In this document: one piece after another, positions 53,011-63,604 of the stretch
How positions within the stretch are numbered: the first letter of the stretch is position 1
Layout: every line of letters begins with the position of its first letter
DNA from: Azolla caroliniana
Lineage: Eukaryota; Polypodiophyta
Assembly (NCBI GenBank): GCA_043228905.1
Contig: JBHGNT010000005.1
Span: forward strand, 930,001 to 994,000
Direction of reading: 5' to 3'
DNA: 64,000 nt
The notes under the pieces: generated by a model
Databases searched by the model: none
Told to the model about the DNA's origin: nothing
Seen by the model: the letters and a program-made list of their open reading frames with translations, nothing else
Program-made: the position numbers and the translations under genes

Positions 53011-53489
53011 TGTTGGGAATTCCATCCCTCCGGATGGATCCGGATGAGAACTAGAGGAGCCGGATCGGACAAGCCAAAGGAAGGAGCCGGATCGGACGTA
53101 TCCGGTGTGAACCGGATTAAGGGATATATCTGTAAATATGTTTCTAGAGGGCTTGTCATGCCGATATTTGTAAATAGTCCAAAAGTCATATAAGTATAAA
53201 TATGACTTAGGGCAACCACTTTGTAGTAGTTGTAAGAGTTGTTGTTATGACTGTTGTAAGAGATAGAGATAGAGAGGGAGATACAAAAGGCTTTTCTGTT
53301 GTAACCACCGATTGGCGAAGACATAGAGCTCGAGGTCGCTGCCTCCAAGTCTCGCTTGGTATCCTCTTCTTATAGTGATAATTGGAGTCTATGGGCTCCC
53401 GTGGTTTTTCCCCATTTAGGGTTTTCCATGCTAACATCTAGTGTAGTCTCATTTTGTGTAAGTGCATTAGTCTTATTTTCATTTCAACA
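53011..53489 (+). repeat. LTR fragment of the J copia family
   Basis: Resembles the J LTRs: CTCCGGATGG at the start, ACCGGAT repeats, TAAATATGTTT, AGTATAAATATGACTTAGGGC, AACCACCG, GAGCTCGAGGTCG and GTGGTTTTTCCC. The start TGTTGGGAATT fits; the end is approximate and I found no clean target duplication. The protease active site of F is missing around it, so a deletion probably went with it. Confidence 0.7.
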
Positions 53490-53589
53490 TTGAATGGTTC
53501 TCGAACTATTCAGCCGAAGTCAGTGGCATAGTTTGACTAGGGAATGGGCAGGAATGCAAAATAGCAGGGATCAGAGAGGTTCCCATCAG

Positions 53590-54770
53590 ATTGCCAAACG
53601 ACAATATGATCCCTGCACTGAGTTCAACACGTACTCGATCTAAAGGGGAATCTGGTCTCCATCGGCATGTTGGCAGAAGACGGGTACAAAATGACTTTGA
53701 GTGAGTTGGTATGGATGATCAGCTGAGGAAATGTTAGAGTAGGGAACAAGCACAAGTATAACTATTTGTACCCACTGATGGCGATCAATCCAGAAGGGGC
53801 CGTGAATGTAGCCAAAAAAACCGACCCAAACCTATGGCATGGTTGACTCAGCCACATGTCTCAAGCCGAACTCAATCGACTGATGGTGGTAGGCTACATC
53901 TCGAAACTTCAAGCGAAGACAAACTTCTGCAAGCATTGTCGATACGGAAAATAGACCCGAAGTCCGCACTCTCTCCACTACGAGATGGTACAACGACCCC
54001 TAGAGCTCGTGCACACAGATATATGTGGGCCCATGCCACAACGATCACTAGGAGGCTCCCGATACTTCATCACTTTTGTAGATGATTGTACATGGAAGCT
54101 CTGGACCTACTCCATCAAGTCCAAAGACGAAGCACTCGAGGTCTTCACTCGGTGGATATATGAAGTGGAGAACCGGTTGAGACACAGAGTGAAGACACTC
54201 TAATCCGACAACGGAGGTGAGTACACCTCCAGAGCCTTCAAACAGTACCAGTCCGACAAAGGGATACGACATCTAAAGATAGTTTCTTACACACCCATGC
54301 AGAATGGAGTGGCAGAATGGATCAACGGAACGATCCAAGAGACGATGACGGCAATGCTCCAACAAGCTGGACTGAAGCCGGAATTCTGGGTGGAGGCATT
54401 GCAGAGGGCAGTATACCTAGTAAATCTGTCACCGTCGAAAGCAATCAGGCTCAAAGTGCCACAAGCACTATGGTCAAGCAAACAACTGACCTACGACAGG
54501 CTTTGTATATTCGGATGTGAAGCCTACGCGTTTATCCCTAGGCAGAAAAAGACCAAGTTGGCGCCCCATGTGACGAAGTGCATATTTCTCGGTTATGGAA
54601 CCAATGGGGACTTCAGGCTACAGACAATGGGATCCAGAGAACCGGAAACTGCTCCGGAGCAGTGGCGTAGTCTTCAATGAAGACTCTATCTTCTCTCAAT
54701 GGAACAAGCAGAGAATAGTTCGTAAAAAAGTATCCTTCGAAAATGACAGAGTCATTGTTGAAAGACCGAC
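53590..54770 (+). pseudogene. Protease linker and integrase of copia F
   Basis: Remnants of the pre-integrase region (KGNLVSIGMLAEDGYK), a degraded finger (FCKHCRYGK), HTDICGPMPQRSLGGSRYF, SDNGGEYTS after a TAG, and NGVAEWINGTIQETM, then the C-terminal IFGCEAYAFIPRQK and FLGYGTNGD. The catalytic Glu context is present; several stops are visible. Confidence 0.88.
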
Positions 54771-55178
54771 CCACTAGGCCGATTCAGAGACTCGACAAAT
54801 AGTCGAACTCGAACAAGCCGACAATATACTTGCTGACTCTGAATCGGCAATAGGTTCAATAGTCGAACTCGATGACAAAGTCATCAAAGACAACAAAATT
54901 GACAGGAGTCGACAAAGGCACAATCAATAAGATGTAAGTCAGAGAAAGAACCGAATCGACAAAATCCTGAGGGGAGGACAACATGACACCATCGAAATTG
55001 TCATTTAGGGGTGGGTCATCTAACAATACTCCTGACACAAATGGTTCAACAAATACCAGTAGACTAGCAGAGCTGATCAAAGAATCCGAACCTCTTATAT
55101 CGACACCTAGGAGATCTAGACGAGCTCGAAGGCCGATAGAGTTCTATCAACCGGGCCTTAACTACGTCCATTACACCG

Positions 55179-56058
55179 ATGCAGGCGAACCCATCACATG
55201 AAGAAGCTATGGCCGCACCGGACGCCGATACATGGTTACAAGCCATGAACTCCGAAATGAACTCGATCCATAGGAATCAAACATGGGAGCTGGTTGAACT
55301 ACCATCTGGAAGAAAGCCGCTACCCTGTAGATGGGTTTTCCGATACAAATATGTATTTGACTTAGAGAAACCTAAGTACAAAGCTCGGCTTGTCGCGAAA
55401 GGGTTTAAACAAGAACATGGGGTCGATTATGACGAGATATTCTCACCAGTAGTCAAGATGACCACCCTCCGACTCCTACTAGGTGTTGTGGCGACGAAAG
55501 ATCTAGAGCTTGAGTAGATGGACGTAAAGACGACATTCCTACACGAAGATCTGGAAGAAGACATCTACATGTCTCAACTGGCAGGCTTCACGGCAACGGG
55601 GGAGGAAAGTCACCTAAAGAAAATTCTTTATGGCTTGAAACAAGCGCTGAGGATGTGGTACTAGAAGTTCGAGTCCTGCATGATCCTAGGATTTATCCGA
55701 TCCTATATGTCGACAATATGATGATTGCAGTAAGCAATCAAGTAAAGATCGGAAAGCTGAAACGGAGCCTTCATGACAAGTTTGCGATAAAGGAACTTGG
55801 ACAAGCCCGACACATATTGGGCATGAGGATCGAGCGAAATCAGGCGACTAAGACTCTCTGACTCTCCCTGTCTGACTACATCCGAAAGGTGCGGAAGTGC
55901 TTCAATATGGAGAATGTGAAGCTAGCACCAACACTGCTTTCGACGTTGATCCAACTATCGAATAAAGACTCTCCTTCAACAGACAAGGAGAGAGAGCTTA
56001 ATGGAAAGATGCCCTACGCATCGGCTGTAGGAAGTATCATGTACGCAATGGTGGCAAC
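55179..56058 (+). pseudogene. RT of copia F
   Basis: [51 protein letters not shown], a TAG before MDVKTTFL, and [11 protein letters not shown] with another stop. The catalytic motif is YVDN rather than YVDD. The frame ends at AVGSIMYAMVAT, where G is inserted, and continues RPDLAYAIGVVSRY at 61515. Confidence 0.9.
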
Positions 56059-56339
56059 TGTTGGATATGAAGGTCGTCTTTGCGGAAGATCAAGAAGCAT
56101 TCGTTTCTTCTCTGTAACTGCGTATGACTGTTTGTAGGTCGTTGCACAGAGAGAGAGAGAGAGAGGGGCACAAAAGAGTCTTTATTTCATAAACAAGAAT
56201 ACAACAAGCCAACCTCACAAAGAGGTTACAAGGTCACTATATATAGTGACCGACTTAGGGCAACTACCCTTTATGCTAATTACATAAATGGCCAAAACGG
56301 GATGGTGTGAATACGTCCATTATACACATGTATTCGACA
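56059..56339 (-). repeat. 3' LTR of copia G
   Basis: 281 bases, plus orientation TGTTGGATATG...TATTCGACA. It contains TATATATA within a 20-base perfect palindrome (56232-56251). The minus-strand polypurine tract (CTCCCCCGT, 56340-56348) adjoins. Confidence 0.95.
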
Positions 56340-56532
56340 CTCCCCCGTAATGGGCGTATACATGGGTTATCTAAGGTTACAGGTATAGACTTAGGTTCTC
56401 GGACATATCAGCTTTGTTCGAGTCGGCAGGATCCGAAGACAGAAGACCGAACTGGTCGGGTCGGAACAGTTGAAGCCGATCATTAAGGAGCTGATGTCGG
56501 TTGTCGGGAACCATCCTGCTCTGTGTCCGGCT

Positions 56533-59500
56533 CTAACCGGACTGGTTTGTCGTTACGCCCATCTGATGCCGAAGAGACCGAAAGCGGTCTGCCGAAAGAC
56601 ACTTGGTCATTCCATCTGCGACATTGTCGGTTGTGGATATTTTCTCTAGACCGATTTTCCCTGAAATGACGCAGTCCCGAACGAAGTGATATCGAACGTC
56701 GATATGCTTGGAGGCGTTGTGGTGAACCGGATTTTTCGACAGGGCAACAGCACTTTGACTGTCGCTGTAGACAACTGGAGCCGAGTCATGGTTGACTTGT
56801 CGAAACGTGTGCGCCAGCCGACCGAGCCACAAAGCTTCTTTTGCTGCGTCGGACGCAGCTACATATTCTGCTTCGGTCGTTGAGGTCGCTGTGCACTCTT
56901 GAAGTTTCGACTTCCACGAGATTGCTCCATTGCCGAACTTGAAGCAGTATCCGGTTGTTGATTTCCGACTGTCTATACAGCCGGCGAAGTCCGAGTCGGT
57001 GTAACCGACTACGCCTGAGGTTCGGTTCGGACCGAAAAGAATGCCGTGGTCTTTTGTGCCAGCCAGATATCTGAACACATGCTTGACTGCGTTCCAATGC
57101 GATCGGCCAGGGTTGTGCATAAATCTGCTAACGACTCCTACGGCATGAGAAATATCAGGCCGTGTCGCGACCATCAGGTACATAAGGGAGCCGACTGCCG
57201 GTGCATACGGTACCGACTTCATATCTTCCCCCTCCGGGCCGGATGTCGGACAGTCTCGCTGAGAGAGCCGAAGATTCATGGGGAGCGGGGTTGAAGCAGA
57301 TTTGGCTGATTGCATGTTGAAGCGTTCTAAGACACGTCCGATGTAGTCGGTCTGAGACAAAAAAAGATGTCGTTTATCGCGATGCCGACTAATCTTCATG
57401 CCGAGTATGTGTCGTGCCGGACCGAGGTCCTTCATTGCAAACTTCAACCGCAGTTGCCGAACGAGATCGGCAAGTTCGCCCGCGTGGCGTCCAGAAAGTA
57501 GCATGTCGTCCACGTAGATGATGAGGAAGATGGGTGAACCATCTTGAGCTGTGTTGGTGAAGAGACAATGGTCCTCATCGCTTTTTAAGAAGCCGATCGA
57601 TTGGATGAAGTCGTCGAACTTCTTGTACCATTGTCGCGGTGCCTGTTTGAGGCCGTATAGACTCTTCCTGAGTCGGCAGACTAGATGTTCTTGGCCAGGT
57701 GCCACGAAGCCTTTTGGCTGCTCCATGTAAATTTCTTCCTCGAGATCACCATGGAGGAATGCTGTTTTGACATCTAGCTGAATCAGCTCCAAGTTGTCGG
57801 CTGCCACTACGCCGAGCAGAAAACGAAGGGTTGTCATTTTCACCACTGGTGAAAAAATCTCGTCGAAGTCGACGCCATATTCTTGTCGGAAGCCCTTCGC
57901 AACTAATCTGGCCTTGTACTTTGGGGTGGCCGAGTCAGACGTCTCTTTTAGTCGATAAACCCACTTGCAAGGAAGAGCACGTCGGTTCCTGGGTAATTCG
58001 ACCAGATCCCAAGTCTTGTTTGCCCGGATGGAGTGCATTTCCGACTCCATCGCCAGATGCCAGGTGGCGGAATCGACAGATGTCGATGCTTCTTCGTAAG
58101 ACGTTGGTTCGCCGGCGTCGGTGAAGAAAATTCCAGGAGAGTACCTCTCCGGAGGTTGCGACAGTCTCTCGGATCGTCGAGGTATGATTGTACCGGTCGC
58201 ATCGGGTATCGAGGTCGGATGGTCCGAAAGCGGATTGTTCTGCTGTGCCGAGTCGGAGTTGTCCGAGTCGGTGGTGTCAGGTTCAGCTACCCGTGAAGCT
58301 GACCGTGTGTTGAGAGCAGGGCCTTCTTGAAGGGTCGGCACATCGGAAAATGTTACCCTTTGGACTTCGATCGATTTTTCGACTGATGGGTTCATAGCCG
58401 ACTCGTTGAACACAACGTCCGAACTTCGAACGATTTGTCTGCGTTCGGGGTCCCAGAGTCGGTATCCCATTTCGCCGTCTGATCCATATCCAAGGAAAAT
58501 GCATTTCCTGGACCGAGGTGCAAGTTTTCGGCGATCATCTTTCGGAATGAGGGCGTACGCCTCGCATCCGAAGATCCTCAGCTTGTCGTAATTCGGCTTA
58601 CTGCCGATCCATAGTTCCTGAGGAATTTGAAGTCCTAGAGGTCTACTTGGCGACATGTTGATTATGTGTACTGCCGTGAGTAGAGCCTCTGCCCAGAAGC
58701 CATCCGACAGTCCGGAGTGTTGGAGCATGGAAACTATCCGTTCTTGGATTGTCCGATTCATTCGCTCTGCGATCCCGTTTTGCTCCGGACTGTGTGGTGT
58801 CGTAAGTTCGCGTCGGATGCCGCGTTGTCGGCAGAATTTGACGAACTCTTCTGATTTAAACTCTCCCCCATTGTCGGTCCGAAGGCATTTCAGCTTTCGG
58901 TCAGTTTGATTTTCTACCATAGCGAGCCAATCGGAGAAGATCGAGAAGACACGGTCTTTGGTGCGAATTGGATAAGCCCACACCTTTCGAGTCGAATCGT
59001 CAATAAAAGTGACGAAGTAAGATGCACCGCCTAGAGACTGATGCGGCATTGGGCCACAGACGTCCGAATGGACTAAATCGAGAGGTCTTGTTTCTCTTGG
59101 TGCTGATGTCGGGTGTGATGTGGCTGCTTGTTTGCCATACTGACAATGCTCGCAGAATTGATGGTCCGAGAAGGAGAGTTTGGGGATGTATCCGGCTCTA
59201 GATAGGTGCGTGATGCCGGCCTTGCTGAGGTGTCCTAATCTTCGGTGCCATAGTGATGACACAGGAATGTCCACCAAAAACAGGTTACCCTCTCTGAGCG
59301 TAACATGTAACGGATACAGTGAGTGTATCTTGGGTCCTCTAGCAAGCAGGAGGTTCCCCCTGTGGAGTGTCCACCCTCCCGAAGAAAAACCGGCACGAAT
59401 GCCGTCTTCATCTAGTTGTCCGACTGAGATCAATGGCCTTGAGAGCTCGGGTACATGTCGGACATTGTGGAGTACAAGTGTAGAGCCACCTGCAAGGTTG

Positions 59501-60549
59501 AGCTCTACTGTGCCGATTCCGATGATGTCACAGTGTTGTGAGTTGCCGACCCGAACTGAGTCGGAGTGACGGATCGTATATTGCCGAAATTGGGACCGAT
59601 GAGGAGTCACATGAAATGACGCGCCCGAATCCAAGAGCCATGTGCTCGATTCTTCAGTCGTGAGCAGAACTTCTGAGCCGACTGGATTTTCGATTGATAG
59701 TATGTTCGGGTCGTCCGGTAGCACATCAGCTGAGAAGCTGACGTAATTGATCTCCTCATGCCGGCCGCTCTTCTTGTTGTTCTTGTTCTTGAGTGCGCGG
59801 CAGTCGGCTTTGATGTGTCCGGGTTTCTTGCAATAGTTGCAGATTCGGTTGTCCCGTGACTGGCTCCGTCTTCGCTGATTGTTCGGCGGTCGTGAGGAAT
59901 CTCTTCCTCGTATGTTCGATCGGTCTGTCGAACCTTGTACTACGTAAGCGTCGTCTGTTGAGTCTTTGGCGAAAGACTTTCTCCGAGCTGCTTCGGTCAG
60001 GATTGCGCTCGTGACTTCGGAGTATTTAACAGCCGTGGTTGACGCGTTGCACACGGTTGTGACGAAAGTTTCCCATGATGAGGGAAGGCTGCTCATGAGT
60101 ATCATTGCTCTGAGTTCATCCTCGATTGCCGTTCCCTGTGACGAGATTTGGGAGCTTATGCTTTCGTACTCATTGAGGTGTGCTTGAACCGAATCGGATT
60201 CTTTCATCCGCAAGTTGTAGAGGCGCCGGATCAGAAACATCTTCGTTGCGGCGACCTTCTTTTCGTAAGTGTCCGACAGTGTTTTCCACAGTTCGAATGC
60301 TGTCGTACACGATTGCACCGTGAAGTATACCGATTCCGATAGGTGCATCCGAATCGTGGCGCGGACGATTCTGTCCAGCTTCTGCCACTCAATTGGTTTG
60401 TATCCTTCTGGAGGTTCTTCATTTTCGATGGGATCGATTTGCCCCTTGACTATGAGATAGTCCTGCATTTGTTCCTTCCAGAAGTTGAAGTTCGATCCAT
60501 CGAACTTGCGTAGACTCATTTCTGACGAGCCGGATGTTGATGCCATCAA
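56533..60549 (-). CDS. gag-pol: Gag-Pol polyprotein of copia G
   Basis: 1338 residues in one frame; MMASTSGSS start. Gag (residues 1-235), a zinc knuckle CNYCKKPGHIKADC (237-250), protease DSGAS (307-311), integrase finger (HRRLGH 435-440; CEHC 466-469), catalytic Asp 496, Asp 559 and Glu 595 (DD35E), integrase C-terminal GYRLWDP region (about 695-701), an acidic linker, RT (CKWVYRLK 861; QLDVKTAFL 924; YVDD 1012-1015), and RNase H (GYTDSDFAG 1182, TEAEY 1225, DSQSAVAL 1263). Nothing is missing. It makes particles, cleaves itself, copies the RNA and integrates the DNA. The stop is at 56533-56535, about 190 bases before the 3' LTR. Confidence 0.96.
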   Translation of the reverse strand: MMASTSGSSEMSLRKFDGSNFNFWKEQMQDYLIVKGQIDPIENEEPPEGYKPIEWQKLDRIVRATIRMHLSESVYFTVQSCTTAFELWKTLSDTYEKKVAATKMFLIRRLYNLRMKESDSVQAHLNEYESISSQISSQGTAIEDELRAMILMSSLPSSWETFVTTVCNASTTAVKYSEVTSAILTEAARRKSFAKDSTDDAYVVQGSTDRSNIRGRDSSRPPNNQRRRSQSRDNRICNYCKKPGHIKADCRALKNKNNKKSGRHEEINYVSFSADVLPDDPNILSIENPVGSEVLLTTEESSTWLLDSGASFHVTPHRSQFRQYTIRHSDSVRVGNSQHCDIIGIGTVELNLAGGSTLVLHNVRHVPELSRPLISVGQLDEDGIRAGFSSGGWTLHRGNLLLARGPKIHSLYPLHVTLREGNLFLVDIPVSSLWHRRLGHLSKAGITHLSRAGYIPKLSFSDHQFCEHCQYGKQAATSHPTSAPRETRPLDLVHSDVCGPMPHQSLGGASYFVTFIDDSTRKVWAYPIRTKDRVFSIFSDWLAMVENQTDRKLKCLRTDNGGEFKSEEFVKFCRQRGIRRELTTPHSPEQNGIAERMNRTIQERIVSMLQHSGLSDGFWAEALLTAVHIINMSPSRPLGLQIPQELWIGSKPNYDKLRIFGCEAYALIPKDDRRKLAPRSRKCIFLGYGSDGEMGYRLWDPERRQIVRSSDVVFNESAMNPSVEKSIEVQRVTFSDVPTLQEGPALNTRSASRVAEPDTTDSDNSDSAQQNNPLSDHPTSIPDATGTIIPRRSERLSQPPERYSPGIFFTDAGEPTSYEEASTSVDSATWHLAMESEMHSIRANKTWDLVELPRNRRALPCKWVYRLKETSDSATPKYKARLVAKGFRQEYGVDFDEIFSPVVKMTTLRFLLGVVAADNLELIQLDVKTAFLHGDLEEEIYMEQPKGFVAPGQEHLVCRLRKSLYGLKQAPRQWYKKFDDFIQSIGFLKSDEDHCLFTNTAQDGSPIFLIIYVDDMLLSGRHAGELADLVRQLRLKFAMKDLGPARHILGMKISRHRDKRHLFLSQTDYIGRVLERFNMQSAKSASTPLPMNLRLSQRDCPTSGPEGEDMKSVPYAPAVGSLMYLMVATRPDISHAVGVVSRFMHNPGRSHWNAVKHVFRYLAGTKDHGILFGPNRTSGVVGYTDSDFAGCIDSRKSTTGYCFKFGNGAISWKSKLQECTATSTTEAEYVAASDAAKEALWLGRLAHTFRQVNHDSAPVVYSDSQSAVALSKNPVHHNASKHIDVRYHFVRDCVISGKIGLEKISTTDNVADGMTKCLSADRFRSLRHQMGVTTNQSG

Positions 60550-61213
60550 ATTCGGTTTCGGTTGACTAAGCTCGGTTCGAAGTTGACTACGAACCTTGTT
60601 GGAGTGCAGCCGGTTGGCTCACCCGATATCGTTCTAGTCGGATTTGAATCCGAGTCGGTTCGGCTTCTTGTTGAACTTGCTCAAATTGACTCCGGTAGCT
60701 GGAGGGACAGAACCGACTGGTCTTCCCGAATGTTACCGAGTCGGAGTGAGTCCGGTTCGCTTCGGATATATATGCCGAATACCGATTATTAAAACCGATT
60801 ATCTGGACCGATTCTGCTTCGGGTGGCTGCAGCGACGAGAGGGATGGATCCAACTGATCTTTTCGAATGTCGATCAGCCAGAAGAAGCACGAATTTGGGG
60901 TTGTTGTCTTAAGACCGATCTGCACCGAGTGGTTACAACGAGCGGCGATTGATGACCTCTTCGGATGCCGTTTAACCGAGTGGAGCACGATCGTGTCAAT
61001 GTTTCACAAGGGGAATTTCACCTCAAGCGGTTACGATCTCGGAGGACAGAGTACAACCTGTTGGCTTACTCCAAGCAAGAATGATCTAACGCGATGAGAT
61101 GCAAACCTGGTTTTTCTTCTTCTTCTCTCTTTCTTCGAATGACGCGAATACTGTGCAGGCCGTGATGAAGTGAAGAACCGAATGCTGTGCAGTCGGTGAT
61201 GACGGCCGAACTT
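60550..61213 (-). other. Leader of copia G
   Basis: 664 bases between PBS and Gag start, rich in CCGAnT-type motifs and without an intact frame. Long but not unusual for a plant copia. Confidence 0.6.
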
Positions 61214-61226
61214 CGCTCTGATACCA
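61214..61226 (-). promoter_or_regulatory. Primer-binding site of copia G
   Basis: Minus strand TGGTATCAGAGCG, two bases from the 5' LTR. Confidence 0.93.
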
Positions 61227-61228
61227 GA

Positions 61229-61509
61229 TGTTGGATATGAAGGTCGTCTTTGCGGAAGATCAAGAAGCATTCGTTTCTTCTCTGTAACTGCGTATGACTG
61301 TTTGTAGGTCGTTGCACAGAGAGAGAGAGAGAGAGGGGCACAAAAGAGTCTTTATTTCATAAACAAGAATACAACAAGCCAACCTCACAAAGAGGTTACA
61401 AGGTCACTATATATAGTGACCGACTTAGGGCAACTACCCTTTATGCTAATTACATAAATGGCCAAAACGGGATGGTGTGAATACGTCCATTATACACATG
61501 TATTCGACA
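61229..61509 (-). repeat. 5' LTR of copia G
   Basis: 281 bases, identical to 56059-56339 as far as I can see by eye. TATA palindrome at 61402-61421. GCAAC follows at 61510-61514. Confidence 0.95.
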
Positions 61510-61514
61510 GCAAC

Positions 61515-62098
61515 CCGACCCGATCTAGCCTATGCCATAGGAGTGGTCAGCCGGTACATATCAAACCCAGGATGGAAGCATTGGGAGGTTGTTAAGCACA
61601 TCTTTAGGTACCTGAGAGGGACCGAAGATACACAACTGACTTTCGGTTTGACAAACTCAGCCGAAGTCTAAGGCTACACCGACTCTTCAAGAGTATATCT
61701 TCACCTATGGTGGTGGTGCGATATCATGGAGGTCGAAACTTCAAGAGTGCACGACCTTGTCAACAACAAAGGCCGAGTACATAGCAACATCAGAGGCAAC
61801 GAAGGAAGCAATTTGGTTGCACCGATTGTCTGTCGACTTTTCAGCTACAAACTGAATCGACCGACCAACACCGACCATCTATTGCGACTAACAGAGCGCA
61901 ATACACCTCATCAACAATCCCTTTTATCACGCAAAGACGAATCATATTGAGGTGCGGTATCATCACATCCGGGAGCTCATAACCGAGAAAAAGCTTGAAG
62001 TATGGAAGATTGACACCGAGGTGAACATCGTCGATTGCCTGACAAAGCCACTCCCAGATCAATGCTTCGGAGCACTAAGGACTAGAATGGGACTATGA
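61515..62098 (+). pseudogene. RT end and RNase H of copia F
   Basis: RPDLAYAIGVVSRYISNPGWKHW and VVKHIFRYLRGT, then a stop after SAEV and frameshifted RNase H (GYTDSS, a CTTYSTTKAEY-type region and the HHIRELI tail in different frames). The polypurine stretch ACGGAGGAGTT is at 62319-62329. Confidence 0.85.
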
Positions 62099-62329
62099 TA
62101 AGCGACCGAGTAGAAGAAAGCCGAACGAGGAACATAAGGTAAGAGTCGACCGAATCAATCATGATAATGAGCCAGGCTAGGCTCGACACAGACCTCACCT
62201 CTGCTGACTCGGCCATATGTTGACCGACTTGTAACTTAAATTTAGATTAGTTTTGTAATCGAAGTCTACGGGGGAGATAACCCAAACACTTGTACATGCA
62301 AGAACAAGTAGTCCTTTTACGGAGGAGTT

Positions 62330-62457
62330 TGTTGGCATAAAAGGCCGACTCCTTTCATTTTGTATCCTAGTGTGAACTCGTCCAAAGAGTTAGGGCTTAG
62401 TATATAAGTGATAACCTAACGTTGTAAAGAAGGTCTTGATCATTCTTGTATTGTGTC

Positions 62458-62493
<36 letters not shown>

Positions 62494-62625
62494 TAATAAC
62501 AAAGCTTCCATTAAAGCTTAAACCGTGTATATCCTCTGTTTAATCTTTTGTCTCCCTTTTGCGTTGTTTGCTGAACACATATGACAGATCCTCACACATA
62601 CGTTTCCGCGCATATCTGACCTTCA
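62330..62625 (+). repeat. 3' LTR of copia F
   Basis: 296 bases, TGTTGGCATAAAAGG...ATCTGACCTTCA, with a GA microsatellite (62460-62490). TATA-like TAGTATATAAG near 62399-62408. It is followed by CTTAC of LINE2. Confidence 0.88.
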
Positions 62626-62630
62626 CTTAC

Positions 62631-63604
62631 CGAGTAAAGCCTTACTTTGGTGAACCGGATCCACCAGCCCACGTACACCTTGATTTTTCACCTTGATCAA
62701 ACAACTCCACGCCACTTTAGTTGACGTTGTCTCATGGTCTCTACCCAACCGAAGGAACCCTCTCACCATTGCATTAATGTTTTTGATGCAAGCTTTGTCT
62801 AACATCCAACATGCCAACGAGTGCCACATGGTGGCCAGCAAAATGTGGTTTATCACAACCACTCTACCTGCAAGGGAAAGCTTACTAAGGCCCATAACCA
62901 AAGCATTTTTTTGATTTTGTCTTTCACTTGCTCAAGCTGGTGATTTTTCTGAATCTCAACTCCCACCAAAAAGCCCAAATATTTAACAGTCATTCCATTG
63001 GGGACCCATTGAAAATCAGCATTAGGGCACCAAAGCGGCCATGGGTTTGGACTTACCTAGAACCCTCTACTCTTGTTCCAATTAATATTCCCTCCTAATG
63101 CTTTACAAAATAGCTTAATCCGTCTTTCGGTTTGCTGTAAATTAACGTCATTGCCTTGCAGATAGAGCATAATGTCATTTGCATACGTTGAGTCTAACAA
63201 ATCCTTGCGCGCATGTGGGACAACTAATCCCCTTATTCCTGCATTCGGTATGTTTAAAAGAAAGAGAATGCCTCTAAAATAAATAAATAAATGTAGGGGG
63301 CCAATGGGCACCCCTACCTGACAGACCTGCATAATGGAATTGGTAGGCCCTGATGCCCTAACACCAACACCCTACTCAAGCTTCGTTTGTAAAGGTCCAA
63401 CGCAACTGATCACCATTTTGAGGGTAGTCCCAACCTCTCCATGACTTTGTTTAAAAAAGCATGAGACATGCAATATGTTGATTGGTTTTCTTTGCCAAGG
63501 CAATCACATCCCAAAAGGTCAACACATTATCAATTATACATCCATTTTCCATGAATCTTGTTTGTCCAACATTAATTAGTGCATGCAAGTGGGGTTTGAC
63601 CCTA
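62631..63604 (-). mobile_element. LINE2, RT part
   Basis: Minus-strand RT remnants parallel to LINE1: LSLAGRVVVINHILLATMW, CWMLDKACIKN, GNDVNLQQTERRIKLFCKALGG and YANDIMLYLQG (YADD changed to YAND). It is 5' truncated near 63604, where similarity to LINE1 ends. Stops and a deletion in the RT core (63440-63480) are present. Confidence 0.85.

Larger units (their letters stand above)
56059..61509 (-). mobile_element. Copia element G, intact and recent
   Basis: 5451 bases flanked by GCAAC (56054-56058 and 61510-61514). The two 281-base LTRs appear identical. It has an initiator-Met PBS, a polypurine tract and one uninterrupted Gag-Pol frame of 1338 codons with all catalytic motifs. It is inserted in RT of the related element F. 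By structure it is the best candidate here for an autonomous, recently active element. Confidence 0.95.
51885..62625 (+). mobile_element. Copia element F, decayed, hosting G
   Basis: Inserted in LINE2. A 5' LTR missing its first 60 or so bases, PBS, gag, partial protease/integrase, RT, RNase H, and a complete 3' LTR. The right flank CTTAC continues LINE sequence; the left flank was deleted with part of the LTR. It has many stops. Its Gag and RT resemble those of G (for example starts MASTSGSG and MASTSGSS), so G landed in a relative. Confidence 0.88.
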
